Both the position numbers and the translations under genes were made by a program. Source: Protonemura montana (lineage: Eukaryota > Arthropoda > Insecta > Plecoptera > Nemouridae). From it: a stretch of DNA of 64,000 bases. Below the pieces are notes generated by a model that did no database searches, was not told the DNA's origin, and saw only the letters and a list, made by a program, of their open reading frames with translations. This document shows, in pieces, positions 56,101 to 61,692 of the stretch (position 1 is its first letter; every line of letters starts with the position of its first letter). The stretch lies in contig OX387610.1 in the NCBI GenBank assembly GCA_947568835.1, positions 14,117,001 to 14,181,000 on the forward strand, written 5' to 3'.

Positions 56101-58538
56101 AACTAGGTCACACTTAGGGCTGATTTATGGTTCACAACCCTGCGACAGGTATATGGGGGGTGGATGCTCGACAACAGCTAAACCTAAACACAAGAGACCA
56201 CAGCTCAGGGGTGTCGCCCGGAAGGAATTCACCCCAACAACTTACCGTTGACAGCAAAATGTAAACATAGGTAAAAGAAATTTGAAAATGCTTTTTTTTT
56301 TTTTTTTAGAATATTAGTGCATTTGATAAGATTTTTAGATTTCCAATGATAAAACCAGTGAATATTTACGGTTACTCTTATTCCAATTACTTTATACTGC
56401 GTCACATCCATCCATTTCCCAGTAACTCCAATTGGACGTTGGATACGTTTCATGCTGTAAAATCTGCTGCAAATAGCAAACTCTTGCAATGACACAGTAT
56501 TTTATTAAGGGTATGCCAGCTAGAAAAGTAACCGACATCTTTTCAAATAATTTCCCTCATAATTCACCGCAGAAGCTTGTTAAAACATTTAAAATCCACG
56601 ATTTGTTTACATTAGGTTCCACCGCCGGGGTATATATATATATATAAACGTCGACGCGTAACCAGGGTAGCACCGTAGCAGGCGTTCACAACTGGCTATA
56701 TCGATCTTTTAGCCCGCGTAGCAGCAGGGTAGCTGTCGACTCTCTTCTCTAACCTTGCAGAGTCCCAAGCTAGGGAGGCGAGAGCGAGCTCGCAAGATCC
56801 GACGGTATATGGGTTAGCAAATGGGGATGCTGCCGTTCAAGCGATGGATATGGGTCAACCCCTCAATTTGTGTTACGCCCTGAAAACCGGCCGTCGTGTC
56901 CCGGAGGGATTTTTGGAAAACGCAGTTTCTTGAAATTTGTGGCAGCGCTCTGTTGCGGTTTGTGAGATTTGTTGAAGGAATGTTTGTAGCTGAGAGGGCA
57001 CTGTTTTGGGAGGGGAAATGCTTGTGGATAATTCAATTAGGGTGATAGAAGAGATTTAATTGGGGGGTGATATGGAGATGGGAGAACACATTGTAACCTA
57101 CTAATGAGAGGTTGTTACCTGTGCGACTTTTAGATCCTTCCATTTTGTTAGTTAGTGGCGATGCCTTGTGCAGACACCGTTTTGGATGCGGAAATTTTCC
57201 CCTAGATATTCAAGATAATCGTTGAATACAACATTTCTATGCTGAGGCGTAGCCAGGAAGGTCACGAGTAGTTTAGAATCATCAAATATTCTTTTTTGAT
57301 AATACAAATGTATTCTTTTACAATTGTTCCGGTTGACCATACGGTACTTTAGACATGCCATGTCATGTGTTCAGTGGTCGAGTAATCGACACGAATATCG
57401 AACATGTCGAAATATCGATTCAAGGGCAAATTTACGGGTTTTAAATAAAACACTGCATTTCTTTTTCAGCTTTTTTAGATCCATTAATGAATGCCAAGGC
57501 TTATTGATTGTTCGCTTGAACCACCGATATTCATTCGGATTTTTATTCTTTAAAATCAGATAAGCACGCAGTAAAAAGTCGCTCAATTGATTCTCAAGTA
57601 GCACTTATTTTTCCAAAAAGAGTTACAGATGTAAAAAGGGTATGTCAGGCGCCAGGTCTCCGTTCCGCTTGGGTTTTATTCTGCATAACCTCATGGCTAC
57701 TTCATGCATGGCTACACCATCCATGCTTGTCCATAATATAGCAGTATAGAAAAGTGATAGTACTCTTCGCTGTAGTAATTCGTGCAATATTCACCTCCGA
57801 AATAAACCTTGGTGTAAATAAGTGTACCTAATAAACATTCAATCTTCCCCAATAATCAAAGTACAAATATTAAACCTATATGGCAGTAGCTCACTCATAT
57901 CTTGTTCTGGCCTCCGATCACCATTGATGGTCACAAGGTTAAACTAGTATCTTCGGTCATAACTTCTAAATCGCTTCGGAAAAACTTTCAAGATATCGTA
58001 GACATGCACCGTTTACAATTAAAAAATATCAGTGCAACAAAAGAATCGAATTACTCATCAAAGTTTATAAGAAAAATAAAATACACAGAAACACACAGAT
58101 ATAAAACCCACCGCCGAATATCGATTTCGGTGGCGCGTTTAAAATTTCCCAACAACAAAACATGGGATGTGTCCATCGCGATATAGCCACCAGAGCTCGT
58201 TTGTCCCTCGGGAGCAACTATCTAGATCCGTCGTGCATGCCATGCAAATGCCACTGTTTGGGTAATTAGGCTACTAATTACCCTCGACAATGCAATCCAG
58301 ACCAAATAGCAATTGAGCTATCAAAGCTCCAAACCAGAATCAAGCGAAGAACCAAATGAAAAGCGAAACTGTTAACGAAACAAGGCCAACGACAACGTAA
58401 CGCGTCCTCTTTTATTTTCTTCACGAAATCTACGTCAGTGTATTTCTTTTTGAAGTGTAATCCGATTTTATCTCTCATGGATCTCAAGTTTGCAGTTGTC
58501 TCAAATGTCCTCAACTTGTAATTGAATACCAGGGCATT
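22528..58538 (-). CDS. Large multi-pass membrane protein, unrecognised, 17-19 exons, 5' incomplete
   Basis: Coding order of exons: (58397-58538, 53405-53466 probable), 50260-50337, 48320-48588, 47127-47198, 45544-45865, 44782-45090, 42257-42643, 41599-41724, 40391-40579, 38775-38988, 37127-37274, 31892-32091, 30827-30975, 30479-30640, 25781-25927, 25038-25247, 23688-23884, 22528-23113. From 50337 on, every border is GT-AG and every phase matches. The joined frame is 1,322 aa with no start found. Layout: a soluble N-part with a WRTFPILLPPP block; long helical segments (315-547); several hydrophobic spans at about 630-665, 735-790 and 800-855 (e.g. GTLAILVLFPLTCIVASCG, VVALFVALVVCPVISMIVLT); a conserved-looking cytoplasmic-type part (860-1130); and an acidic Ser-rich tail. 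High GC in exons against AT-rich introns supports coding. I cannot name the family or the function. Confidence 0.85.
23205..23465 (+). repeat. Interspersed inverted-arm repeat, copy B
   Basis: Nearly the same sequence as 42935-43187, from ttgaccctgatta through tttagatgcatttaggaagc, ttgtcaggactgctcttacc and cattcaaaacccagttgaaa to catcaaatagacatga. Intronic, about 90 bp from the exon border at 23113. Confidence 0.75.
23955..24350. mobile_element. tRNA-derived SINE cluster with three tandem heads and an inverted partner
   Basis: At 23955-24075 the family tail and head run on the minus strand. From about 24080 a second copy runs on the plus strand, with three consecutive tRNA-like heads (caagtagctcaattggttag type, 52-bp step) before the tail (tcaatttttgagacggttat). 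The two halves form a large hairpin-capable arrangement in the intron between exons 23688-23884 and 25038-25247. Confidence 0.75.
24855..25015 (+). repeat. Interspersed inverted-arm repeat, copy C
   Basis: Arms aactgggttttgaatgctta and cattcaaaacccatttgaaa, then gttaaaactagtggcaagtt and catcaagtagacatgagtct. It ends only about 25 bp from the exon border at 25038. Confidence 0.75.
26046..26490 (+). mobile_element. 5S-rRNA-derived SINE, copy 2 (two heads)
   Basis: Two 5S-like heads 91 bp apart: ggatgggtgacc at 26086 and agatgggtgacc at 26177. They are followed by the body (cttgcttatcaacctctcga, cgttaagccggtggtcccct, ggtttccccacattccttct) and a 3' part with taagacagcgcgtcgttaaa. Intronic in the large gene. 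The open frame at 26232-26444 belongs to the SINE. Confidence 0.8.
26500..27575. other. Intron, nothing recognised
   Basis: Part of the intron between exons 30479-30640 and 25781-25927 of the large gene. No coding, RNA or clear repeat signal is seen. Confidence 0.4.
27580..27952 (-). mobile_element. Non-LTR retrotransposon 3' end fragment
   Basis: The minus-strand frame 27722-27952 ends ...SSIMEWNQLDIEVVDP-stop. It resembles the (R)TI-x-WN-x-L motif that closes CR1/Jockey-type ORF2 proteins. It is followed by a short 3' region that ends in an (AATAC)n-like tail (tattgtattgtatttaat on the plus strand at about 27582). The catalytic core is absent. Confidence 0.45.
28870..29165 (+). mobile_element. 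tRNA-derived SINE, three tandem heads
   Basis: Heads repeat at about 52-bp steps from about 28919 (ggagatcggggtccaagtag occurs twice). The last head is complete, with ggttcgagttcccgtttggg, and runs into the tail tgatttttgagatggtagca and gcattgcaagcgtttgcaat. The minus-strand peptide of the type RTGTRTPT in this span is a shadow of the SINE. Confidence 0.8.
29842..30352 (+). repeat. 114-bp minisatellite, array 1 (about 4.4 copies)
   Basis: ggttcaatggta starts at 29842, 29956, 30070, 30184 and 30298, an exact 114-bp step. Units include gctgagatcgcctgacagag and gttaccacgggtatatcatg. The array ends about 125 bp before exon 30479-30640. Confidence 0.9.
31232..31836 (+). repeat. 114-bp minisatellite, array 2 (about 5.3 copies)
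   Basis: Same unit and orientation as array 1. Starts are at 31232, 31346, 31460, 31574, 31688 and 31802. It lies between exons 30827-30975 and 31892-32091 and ends about 56 bp from the latter. Confidence 0.9.
31892..32091 (-). CDS. Large gene, membrane-span exon
   Basis: Phase 2 in and phase 1 out. The translation is mostly hydrophobic (MPVVTLCFHLFMALICDLD, ILEGLIWNIGIQGCIQP, VVALFVALVVCPVISMIVLT) and gives about three membrane segments linked by a short DSPSPGNRY loop. Together with exon 37127-37274 it forms the membrane core. Confidence 0.88.
32426..32429. repeat. Target-site duplication, left (GCAG)
   Basis: GCAG directly before terminus GGGTCATTCC. It is matched by GCAG at 36541-36544. 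Confidence 0.85.
32430..36540 (-). mobile_element. DNA transposon 2, Sola-like, complete (4,111 bp)
   Basis: Ends GGGTCATTCCATGTGTAATC in inverted orientation. The TIRs are about 480 bp (32430 to about 32905 and about 36055 to 36540). The arms differ by a small indel near the right tip and by poly-T length. A GCAG target-site duplication flanks the element. It shares the first 12 bp of its ends, the 4-bp TSD and a homologous transposase with the element at 8205-11984, but the rest of the TIR is unrelated. It sits in the large gene's intron between exons 37127-37274 and 31892-32091, in the same orientation as the gene. Confidence 0.85.
33036..35618 (-). CDS. Transposase of DNA transposon 2 (860 aa)
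   Basis: One intact frame. N-terminal Cys/His region (CHHKLCCDPFQAHCG ... CSTCRKLLSLR). Then the same blocks as transposon 1's protein: KSWSIKRIMQEFNASNHLVR, FSKFAELRPKHCVL, GTHSVCVCTIHQNVKLM and a CxxC cluster. Candidate catalytic residues are D513 (VVGDFAENYSF), D597 (YFSDGAAAQYKN) and D638 (GPCDGVGGTVKR), with spacings of 84 and 41. After the core comes an acidic run of about 13 Glu and a C-terminal domain (AYNEDWWLACVLEK ... VNFLHPHGPAPSYFYP). I judge this domain Tudor/SH3-like, and it is absent from the 697-aa relative. The protein looks full length and potentially active. Confidence 0.87.
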   Translation of the reverse strand: MCSIGLFFEEECGPIEDLAIKSIESFNSDQQLSLALRTKCDNVKTVCHLHEKKFLRLYSCHHKLCCDPFQAHCGIVKVNGLREINAASRTKYLEIADLIPGKKLCSTCRKLLSLRLKELTTVSVLTPTKSTELDLPFVDIPCEADAVNQSLAAFGVSPINTTKLKGKSMFYSKRKFSEITQGVKKRLELVSPSNEEISKEDLTSSEECKDSIRDGSEIIAQLKEKFKTSTRSEKITILSVLPKSWSIKRIMQEFNASNHLVRKTKQLVKAQGILPSANQKAGKTLSPDCIQLIEEFYENDDVSRVMPGKKDFVSVKVGDNRVHRQKRLVLSNLSEVYRSFKDKYPDIKVGFSKFAELRPKHCVLAGAAGTHSVCVCTIHQNVKLMALGAKLPLLSDGTIKSYQHCLASLMCNPPLLNCFVGKCGNCPGTDELREWLEISFSENFIDSVTYKQWLSTDRCTLETITKPTDEFVDCFIEKCILLRNHDFIARQQAAFMQEKKANLKPGEVLVVGDFAENYSFVLQDAAQGYHWNNSQCTLHPFVCYFKPEDRDIQHLSYVVISDSLTHDTVTVHTFQKHLIRHLKQNISDVSHLIYFSDGAAAQYKNKKNFSNLCHHEVDFELTAEWHFFATSHGKGPCDGVGGTVKRNAARASLQKPYADQIMTPIDFYRWATENVWTVNFVFVANEEITANGIKLKERFKELKTIVGTRSFHAFYPKSLTSLHVKHFSLSEEINIVKIVEKNEEGEEEEEEEEEEATAAEIPEFEFKDVGSFITVAYNEDWWLACVLEKSSQSLELQVNFLHPHGPAPSYFYPSVQDKLIVAFADVLTLADPNTATGRTYFLSATDTNRATAGLIKYVPQ
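36541..36544. repeat. Target-site duplication, right (GCAG)
   Basis: GCAG directly after terminus GGAATGACCC. It pairs with 32426-32429. Confidence 0.85.
36768..36915 (+). repeat. Interspersed inverted-arm repeat, copy D
   Basis: Short form: arm gaactgggttttgaatgcta, spacer, inverted arm cattcaaagcccagttgaaa, then catcaagtagacatgagtct. Confidence 0.75.
37127..37274 (-). CDS. Large gene, membrane-span exon
   Basis: Phase 1 in and phase 2 out. A basic, aromatic lead (GKGFTRHVNRAWNYVIKG) is followed by a long hydrophobic segment (GTLAILVLFPLTCIVASCG, then LAIAATAIFW). It joins in frame to exon 31892-32091 across a 5-kb intron that holds transposon 2. Confidence 0.87.
37345..37490 (+). repeat. 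Interspersed inverted-arm repeat, copy E
   Basis: Compact copy with both arms close together (gaactgggttttgaatgcta at about 37358; cattcaaaacccagttgaaa at about 37411), then the catcaagtagacatgagtct end. Intronic, about 70 bp from the exon border at 37274. Confidence 0.75.
38222..38760 (+). mobile_element. 5S-rRNA-derived SINE, copy 3 (two heads, complete body)
   Basis: Leader ggaaacaccggttttcgtta and 5S-like gatcaccaaagttaagcaac, with the C-box-like ggatgggcgacc at 38299 and ggatgggtgacc at 38390 (91 bp apart). The body and 3' part follow (ggtttcccctcctcccttct; cagtgcgtcgttaaacacca), ending in an (ATA)n run at about 38740-38759. It ends 15 bp from the exon border at 38775. Confidence 0.85.
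39044..39215 (-). repeat. Interspersed inverted-arm repeat, copy F
   Basis: gactcatgtctacttgatgt through aactgggttttgaatgccaa and the inverted arm attcaaaacccagttcaaat near 39190. It is about 55 bp from the exon border at 38988 and abuts the 45-bp minisatellite. Confidence 0.75.
39217..40024 (+). repeat. 45-bp minisatellite (about 18 copies)
   Basis: Unit of 45 bp: ttcttgtacctccctaggta followed by caatagcgacatgggccatcaagcc. Occasional units lack a few bases and one is cut short at about 39395. Because 45 is a multiple of three, several frames on both strands stay open and produce 15-aa repeat peptides (MGHQAFLYLPRYNSD). I treat these as non-coding. It lies in the intron between exons 40391-40579 and 38775-38988. 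A short (ggaaccgggta)n stretch follows at about 40035-40065. Confidence 0.9.
40120..40195 (+). repeat. Retroelement 3' tail fragment
   Basis: ttattgtaataccaaagcta followed by aaataaataaataaata. Inverted relative of 17755-17850. Confidence 0.5.
40740..40870 (+). mobile_element. tRNA-derived SINE remnant
   Basis: Tail segments (attgaaaacgcttgcaatgt; tcaatttttgagacggttat) and a short piece of head (cggagttcgagtccgcgttt). Most of the head is deleted. Confidence 0.6.
42229..42257 (+). repeat. (TTA)n microsatellite at a splice donor
   Basis: ttattattattattattacc lies directly at the exon border. The 5' splice site of exon 42257-42643 on the minus strand reads GAG|GTAATAATAATAATA, so the intron begins within the microsatellite. 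Confidence 0.8.
42257..42643 (-). CDS. Large gene, 129-codon helical exon
   Basis: Phase 0 on both sides, acceptor TTCTTCGCAG. It encodes a long helical segment (EVNQAVMREYLQRVYSSILG ... QRKLAKTKQTIRQRIEYMYP) with aromatic/charged patterns and no membrane span. Confidence 0.88.
42688..42730 (+). repeat. Interspersed inverted-arm repeat, 3' end only (copy G)
   Basis: aactagtgcttgggttacat and caagtagacatgagtctgaa, the right end of the family. It is 45 bp from the exon border at 42643. Confidence 0.6.
42935..43187 (+). repeat. Interspersed inverted-arm repeat, copy H (long form)
   Basis: The most complete long copy with 23205-23465. It runs from ttgaccctgattaattaatt through ggttcttttgttatcggaaa and cattcaaaacccagttgaaa to catcaagtagacatgagttg. 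Confidence 0.75.
43671..43742 (-). repeat. Degenerate tRNA-like sequence (probable SINE head)
   Basis: The minus strand reads gtccggatagcttagttggt then agagcacccgaccggcaatt and a good T-arm (cccgggttcgtatcccgg). The 5' and 3' acceptor strands do not pair and the base before the anticodon is C instead of T. I therefore call it a tRNA-derived repeat rather than a tRNA gene. It is a different head from the other SINE family here. Confidence 0.55.
44013..44732 (+). repeat. Tandem array of eight 5S-rRNA-like SINE heads (91-bp unit)
   Basis: aacactgcgctg starts at 44041, 44132, 44223, 44314, 44405, 44496, 44587 and 44678, an exact 91-bp step with almost no divergence. Each unit contains the 5S box-A-like aagttaagcaacactgcgct and box-C-like ggatgggtgaccatc, then agttctgttcgggagagagg. 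The first unit is preceded by a longer 5S match (cacaagtttacgtgagatca). There is no SINE body at the 3' end. It is not a functional 5S gene because the 5' third of 5S rRNA is missing. The array ends about 50 bp from exon 44782-45090. Confidence 0.9.
45295..45500 (+). repeat. Interspersed inverted-arm repeat, copy I
   Basis: Arms aaatgggttttgaatgctaa (about 45308) and cattcaaaacccatttcaaa (about 45420) enclose the loop acgtttcgtaacttgtacct. The end is aagtagacatgagtctacaa. About 50 bp from the exon border at 45544. Confidence 0.75.
45866..47126. other. Intron, nothing recognised
   Basis: AT-rich intron of the large gene. No coding exon, RNA or clear repeat is seen. Confidence 0.4.
47127..47198 (-). 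CDS. Large gene, 72-nt symmetric exon (phase 2-2)
   Basis: A very long pyrimidine tract and AG at 47200-47199 precede it; the donor is GG|GTACGT. It encodes LHKDKYGKPKMLSARQLESIRRW. Its second half repeats the end of the preceding exon (LNSKQLESIREKG), so it looks like a duplicated segment. Being 24 codons with equal phases, it can be skipped without shifting the frame. Confidence 0.85.
47690..47845 (-). repeat. Interspersed inverted-arm repeat, copy J (diverged)
   Basis: tttaaactcatgtctacttt, agcactagtt, gctgggcttttcttaatgct and tgcctgttacttcatcaagg are recognisable. It directly precedes a tRNA-derived SINE. Confidence 0.6.
47850..48235 (+). mobile_element. tRNA-derived SINE with five tandem heads
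   Basis: Leader ttggagatctgtcattctca and gtctcaaaaagccagt, then gtcc(a)ag heads at 47917, 47969, 48021, 48073 and 48125, an exact 52-bp step. Only the last head continues through the T-arm (gttcgagtccccgttcggac) into the tail (tcaatttttgagacggttat). Each 52-bp unit carries an A-box-like tagctcaattggttagagc and stops where the B box would begin. It lies about 85 bp from exon 48320-48588. Confidence 0.85.
48320..48588 (-). CDS. Large gene, N-terminal region exon
   Basis: Acceptor TTCTCCGCAG, phase 0 in and phase 2 out. It contains VAEQFLYHWRTFPILLPPP, a Gly/Asp-rich linker, and ends RRLNSKQLESIREKG, the segment echoed in the next exon. Confidence 0.88.
48640..48905 (-). mobile_element. Non-LTR retrotransposon ORF2 C-terminus, pseudogene
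   Basis: The minus-strand frame 48779-48901 reads TSTKEWNKLG, a TAG stop, then LLQWPDSVLIFKARI to a TAA. The EWN-x-L and S-x-x-x-FK-x-R pattern is the usual C-terminal end of CR1/Jockey-type ORF2. One internal stop and loss of the rest mark it as a dead fragment. A (TTA)n run lies at about 48643-48662. Confidence 0.55.
48950..49030 (-). repeat. Retroelement 3' tail fragment
   Basis: ttaatttattaatttattaa and gtacaagtataccggtggtt; inverted relative of about 20280-20340. Confidence 0.45.
49090..50259. other. Intron, nothing recognised
   Basis: AT-rich. The open frames here (e.g. 49540-49842 on the plus strand) show no motif or splice support. Confidence 0.35.
50260..50337 (-). CDS. Large gene, 26-codon exon
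   Basis: Acceptor TTTATTTTCCAG and donor GAT|GTAAGC, phase 0 on both sides. It encodes REPVKFDIHLRGAPEEVVQL and VENIKD, continuing directly into the next exon's VAEQF. It is the most upstream exon with fully consensus borders. Confidence 0.85.
51251..51766 (-). repeat. 114-bp minisatellite, array 3, inverted (about 4.5 copies)
   Basis: gcaatctcagcatctcc starts at 51251, 51365 and 51479 (114-bp step). This is the reverse complement of the arrays at 29842-30352 and 31232-31836. It lies in the intron upstream of exon 50260-50337. Confidence 0.88.
51780..53400. other. Intron/upstream DNA with a lone diverged 54-bp unit
   Basis: At about 52438-52490 a single copy related to the right-end satellite is found (gcagtccttgcgctggtatc then ttctctagccggcttgact). 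Otherwise no gene or clear repeat is seen; the plus frames at 51802-52112 have no recognised motif. Confidence 0.4.
53405..53466 (-). CDS. Probable upstream exon of the large gene
   Basis: Minus strand: acceptor TACGGCAG, then GA and 20 codons reading LIIRSWQSVFQPCSNAVAEE, then a weak donor GAG|GTTTTTTT. The phase (1 in, 0 out) matches both the exon at 58397-58538 and the exon at 50260-50337, giving ...AVAEE-REPVKFD.... The amino-acid sequence is convincingly protein-like, but the poor donor and short pyrimidine tract keep this tentative. Confidence 0.5.
53480..58390. other. Long intron or upstream DNA, no certain gene
   Basis: It holds a (TA)n run at about 56634-56646 inside a GC-richer island (about 56610-56950), and two neighbouring minus-strand open frames at 57152-57361 and 57371-57604 without an identified family. 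A possible tiny minus-strand exon (GTGCTTGACAAG at 55682-55693, between TTTTCAG and GTGAGG) is noted but unproven. Confidence 0.35.
58397..58538 (-). CDS. Probable upstream exon of the large gene
   Basis: Acceptor CTCTTTCCTCCTCTACTCTAG is excellent. The frame reads NALVFNYKLRTFETTANLRS, MRDKIGLHFKKKYTDVDFVK and KIKEDALR, a charged, helical, clearly protein-like sequence. With the weak donor TTAC|GTTGTC it leaves one base, which the exon at 53405-53466 needs. An alternative donor GAC|GTAGAT at 58434 would end in phase 0 instead. It may also belong to a separate gene. Confidence 0.5.
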
Positions 58539-58924
58539 CTAGAGTAGAGGAGGAAAGAGATTACTAAAGTAAAGTATCTTTCTAACTCGTGTAGATGTTT
58601 CATCGCTTTTGACGAAACGTTCCATATCATATGCTTTGCCGATTTTTAGCACGCACTAAAACTCGCTTTCAGATTTGCTATAAATAGTTGATTAATTTCA
58701 TTCCATCTTTAAAATGCAGATAACGAATCTTCAGTACAGTGAGAAGCGCCACTGGTCGTTTTGGGCTGACATATAACATATATAAAAAAAAAACACTATA
58801 GCCACCTATAGCTACATTATCACCGATGAAATCCACGATTACTTCAGCTCTAAAACTTTTGTGGTGCAAAGATATTATGATTTCCGAGACATGTTTAGAA
58901 TTTTACTACCAATTTCAACAATTT

Positions 58925-59065
58925 TTAGAAAAACTATTTGAACTGGGTTTTGAATGCTAAGTAAAGGGCTACGCTAAAGTTCAAAAGTTCTAAAGTTCAA
59001 ATAGTTTTTCTAAAAACTTGTGCTAAGGATAAATTAAATAGACATGAGTCTAAAAACCATCATAA
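58925..59065 (+). repeat. Interspersed inverted-arm repeat, copy K
   Basis: gaactgggttttgaatgcta, the short inverted remnant aagttcaaatagtttttcta, and aaatagacatgagtctaaaa. Confidence 0.65.
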
Positions 59066-59069
59066 TTTC

Positions 59070-61690
59070 AACAATCTTCAACATTATTTTGTTGATACCG
59101 TTTGAAAACCCGCCACTGAACTAAATTCCAACTTCATTCACAAGTTAGTTGCAATGTTGTGTGGGGATTTTAGTTGCAGTCCTCGAGCCGGTACCAGTTC
59201 TCACTGGGCATAGAAAAGTTTTCACTAGCGTACAAATATTCCTTCACTTTTCTCGAAACGTTCAATTAAACGCTCTTTAGATTTGTGGCACAGAGTTGAA
59301 GGTCAGTAGCACTCGTTTACAAGTACTCTTTAAATAAGTAGTATGCATTCATTTTATTCCATCTTCATAGAAATGCAGCGAGCTTGTGCAACCGTCATCT
59401 ATCCACACCCCTATTTAAATGTTAAAGGGTCGTCGACTTTGATGAACTTTACGGTTATTTCGTGCTTCATCTGCTGCTTCACGTCCACGCACAGAGCCGC
59501 ATGCATTCATGGTTTTCAAAAACATACTCCAGATCAAACGAAAATGCTCGCGCAACATAAAAGGGCCCATTCTAGTTTGTTTCATAATGCATAAAACTTA
59601 CAAAACAGGGATGCTGACCTTTTTCAGAAACATAATCCCATTTAAAACCCGCTTTGGTTATTTTGCCTAGGGAAATATATGCCGAGAATTCTGAGGGTGC
59701 TGACACCTTTCAAAACCAGCCTAAGGGCACAAGCAAGGCATGCGTATAAACGTATAAAGGTGGATTTTTATATTTTTAACATTTATGCCCCTACGTGTTT
59801 TCTTGACTTTGAAAATGATTTGATAGCTATACAATACTCAGTTCAGTGAGAGAGCTTACTGTAGCTCACTGAAGCTTACTGAGAGCTTACTTTTCCGGCA
59901 GATGCGCCACCAGTTACGTTAGGCTACCTGTCACTTAAAAAAAAAAACTTTGCAATTCATCTCCGCTGATGTCCGCTTTTTATCTTTTGTCGTGTCAAAA
60001 TGTTTTGATTTTCAAGCTATTATAGGAAATGTTCTACCAATTATAACGATCTTGAGAATTATTCTGCCCACCACTGAAATCATGGATCAAGTGTCATTTT
60101 TCTCGTCGATAGAACTCAAAATATTACAGTCCCAAGAGATAGCCCAGATAAAGCAAATGCAAAATAATGCGTCATCTTTAAACTGCAATATCTTGGTCAC
60201 CCCTGAATAGATTTGCAATGTGATTGATACCGTTCGATTTGTAATTTAATAAGCTACAACATTGCCGTTGAAACTTTTTTGATACCTCCCTTATCTTCGC
60301 CAATAATGGCGTATTTCAGCAACGCCGCCCCTAAATAAGGGTGGAAAACAATGACGCCATGGTTAGATTTTTATCAACTTTCTGACCTAAGTTTGGGGAG
60401 ATGTAAGGAACATATCCTGCACAATTCTGTTTGACACTATTCATGTCTAGGTATGGCTCTAAAAATCGCTATTATTCCCGGGCTAGTAGTATTTGGAAGC
60501 TTGAAAAGTTTCAGTTTTTTTTATCCCCAGCTTAGCTTTGACATGGGGCTGAGCAAATGTCTCCACGACGTAGATTTACATAATCTTGTTTTGCGGCAGC
60601 TGCCTTGACTTCAACAATGCTTGAGTAGCAAAACAAAGTAACAGATTGGACACCCAAGCTGTCTTGATAGCATCTTCCACCTACATAAAAGCCCCACTCT
60701 TTCATATTCAGAGGATCAAAAAGAAATTCCTCGAGTCTCATGCAAGATTAAATCTATCCAACTTTAGTTACTAACTAATCACCAGATCAACACCATCTCG
60801 ACTACAAGAGATCAATAAAGATAGAGATCTGAAATTGCTCAAATTAAACTGTAGATCAATTTGTAACGCACGCGATGCACAAATCTAATCAACCAACCGC
60901 GCTGCAAAATAAGGTTTGATCTTAATTACCCCTAGACGAAATCGAGGTGAACACATATATACACCCCCTCTGAATCATCTCATCTGTACAAATCGAATCA
61001 TCCCCTTCTCGCTAATAACCAATAAATCCCTGTCTTCACAGAACGTAGCTTGGCAGAAATACAATATCATTATGCTGGGCTCTAACATCAATATTGGATG
61101 AGATGGTCACTAGACTTGCCGGCCTGTGCGTTAGACCATGGTTTGTCAAGGGAGAGGGAGGGTAGGAAAATATACTTGGACTGCGGTATTCAAGACCCAG
61201 CTCTGCAATGCAATTTCTTATCTTTCTCTCGCTCTCAAGTCCCTCGGTCTCCCCCCCTGCGCGTACGTATGGCTGAGTTTATATGGATCGATACAAACGT
61301 GTTCGGAATCTACGGCCGAGTCGAACAGCCTATGTTTCTCCAGTGATAGCAAACATAATTTGCCATGCAGGGTTGGCACATTTTTTCCTCTCTCACCTAT
61401 CCGAGTCTTTTTCTTGCGGCTTTCGCGAATGGGCGAAAATATCTCGACAAGACCGTCAGAAGAAGCTTTTTTTTATCAAAGGTCGCCGAAATGTTTTTAC
61501 CACGATTTCGCAACTAAATCGTTTGGGAATCTTTTGATCTTTCAAAGTAGGTATCCTCAGTTCAGCGAGAAAATACACTTTACCGGTAAAGGCGCCACCG
61601 GTAGTTTTGGAGGGACATGCTGGCCAACTGTCATTTTTAAATACACTGCAAACCATCGTCGTCCTTTCCCTTTTTCTCTAAAACTTTTGT
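59070..61690. other. No confident feature
   Basis: AT-rich. One minus-strand open frame, 60532-60741 (MRLEEFLFDPLNMKEWGFYV ...), has balanced amino-acid use, but I know no family for it and see no clean splice frame. The plus frames near 61098-61749 look incidental. Confidence 0.3.
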
Positions 61691-61692
61691 CG

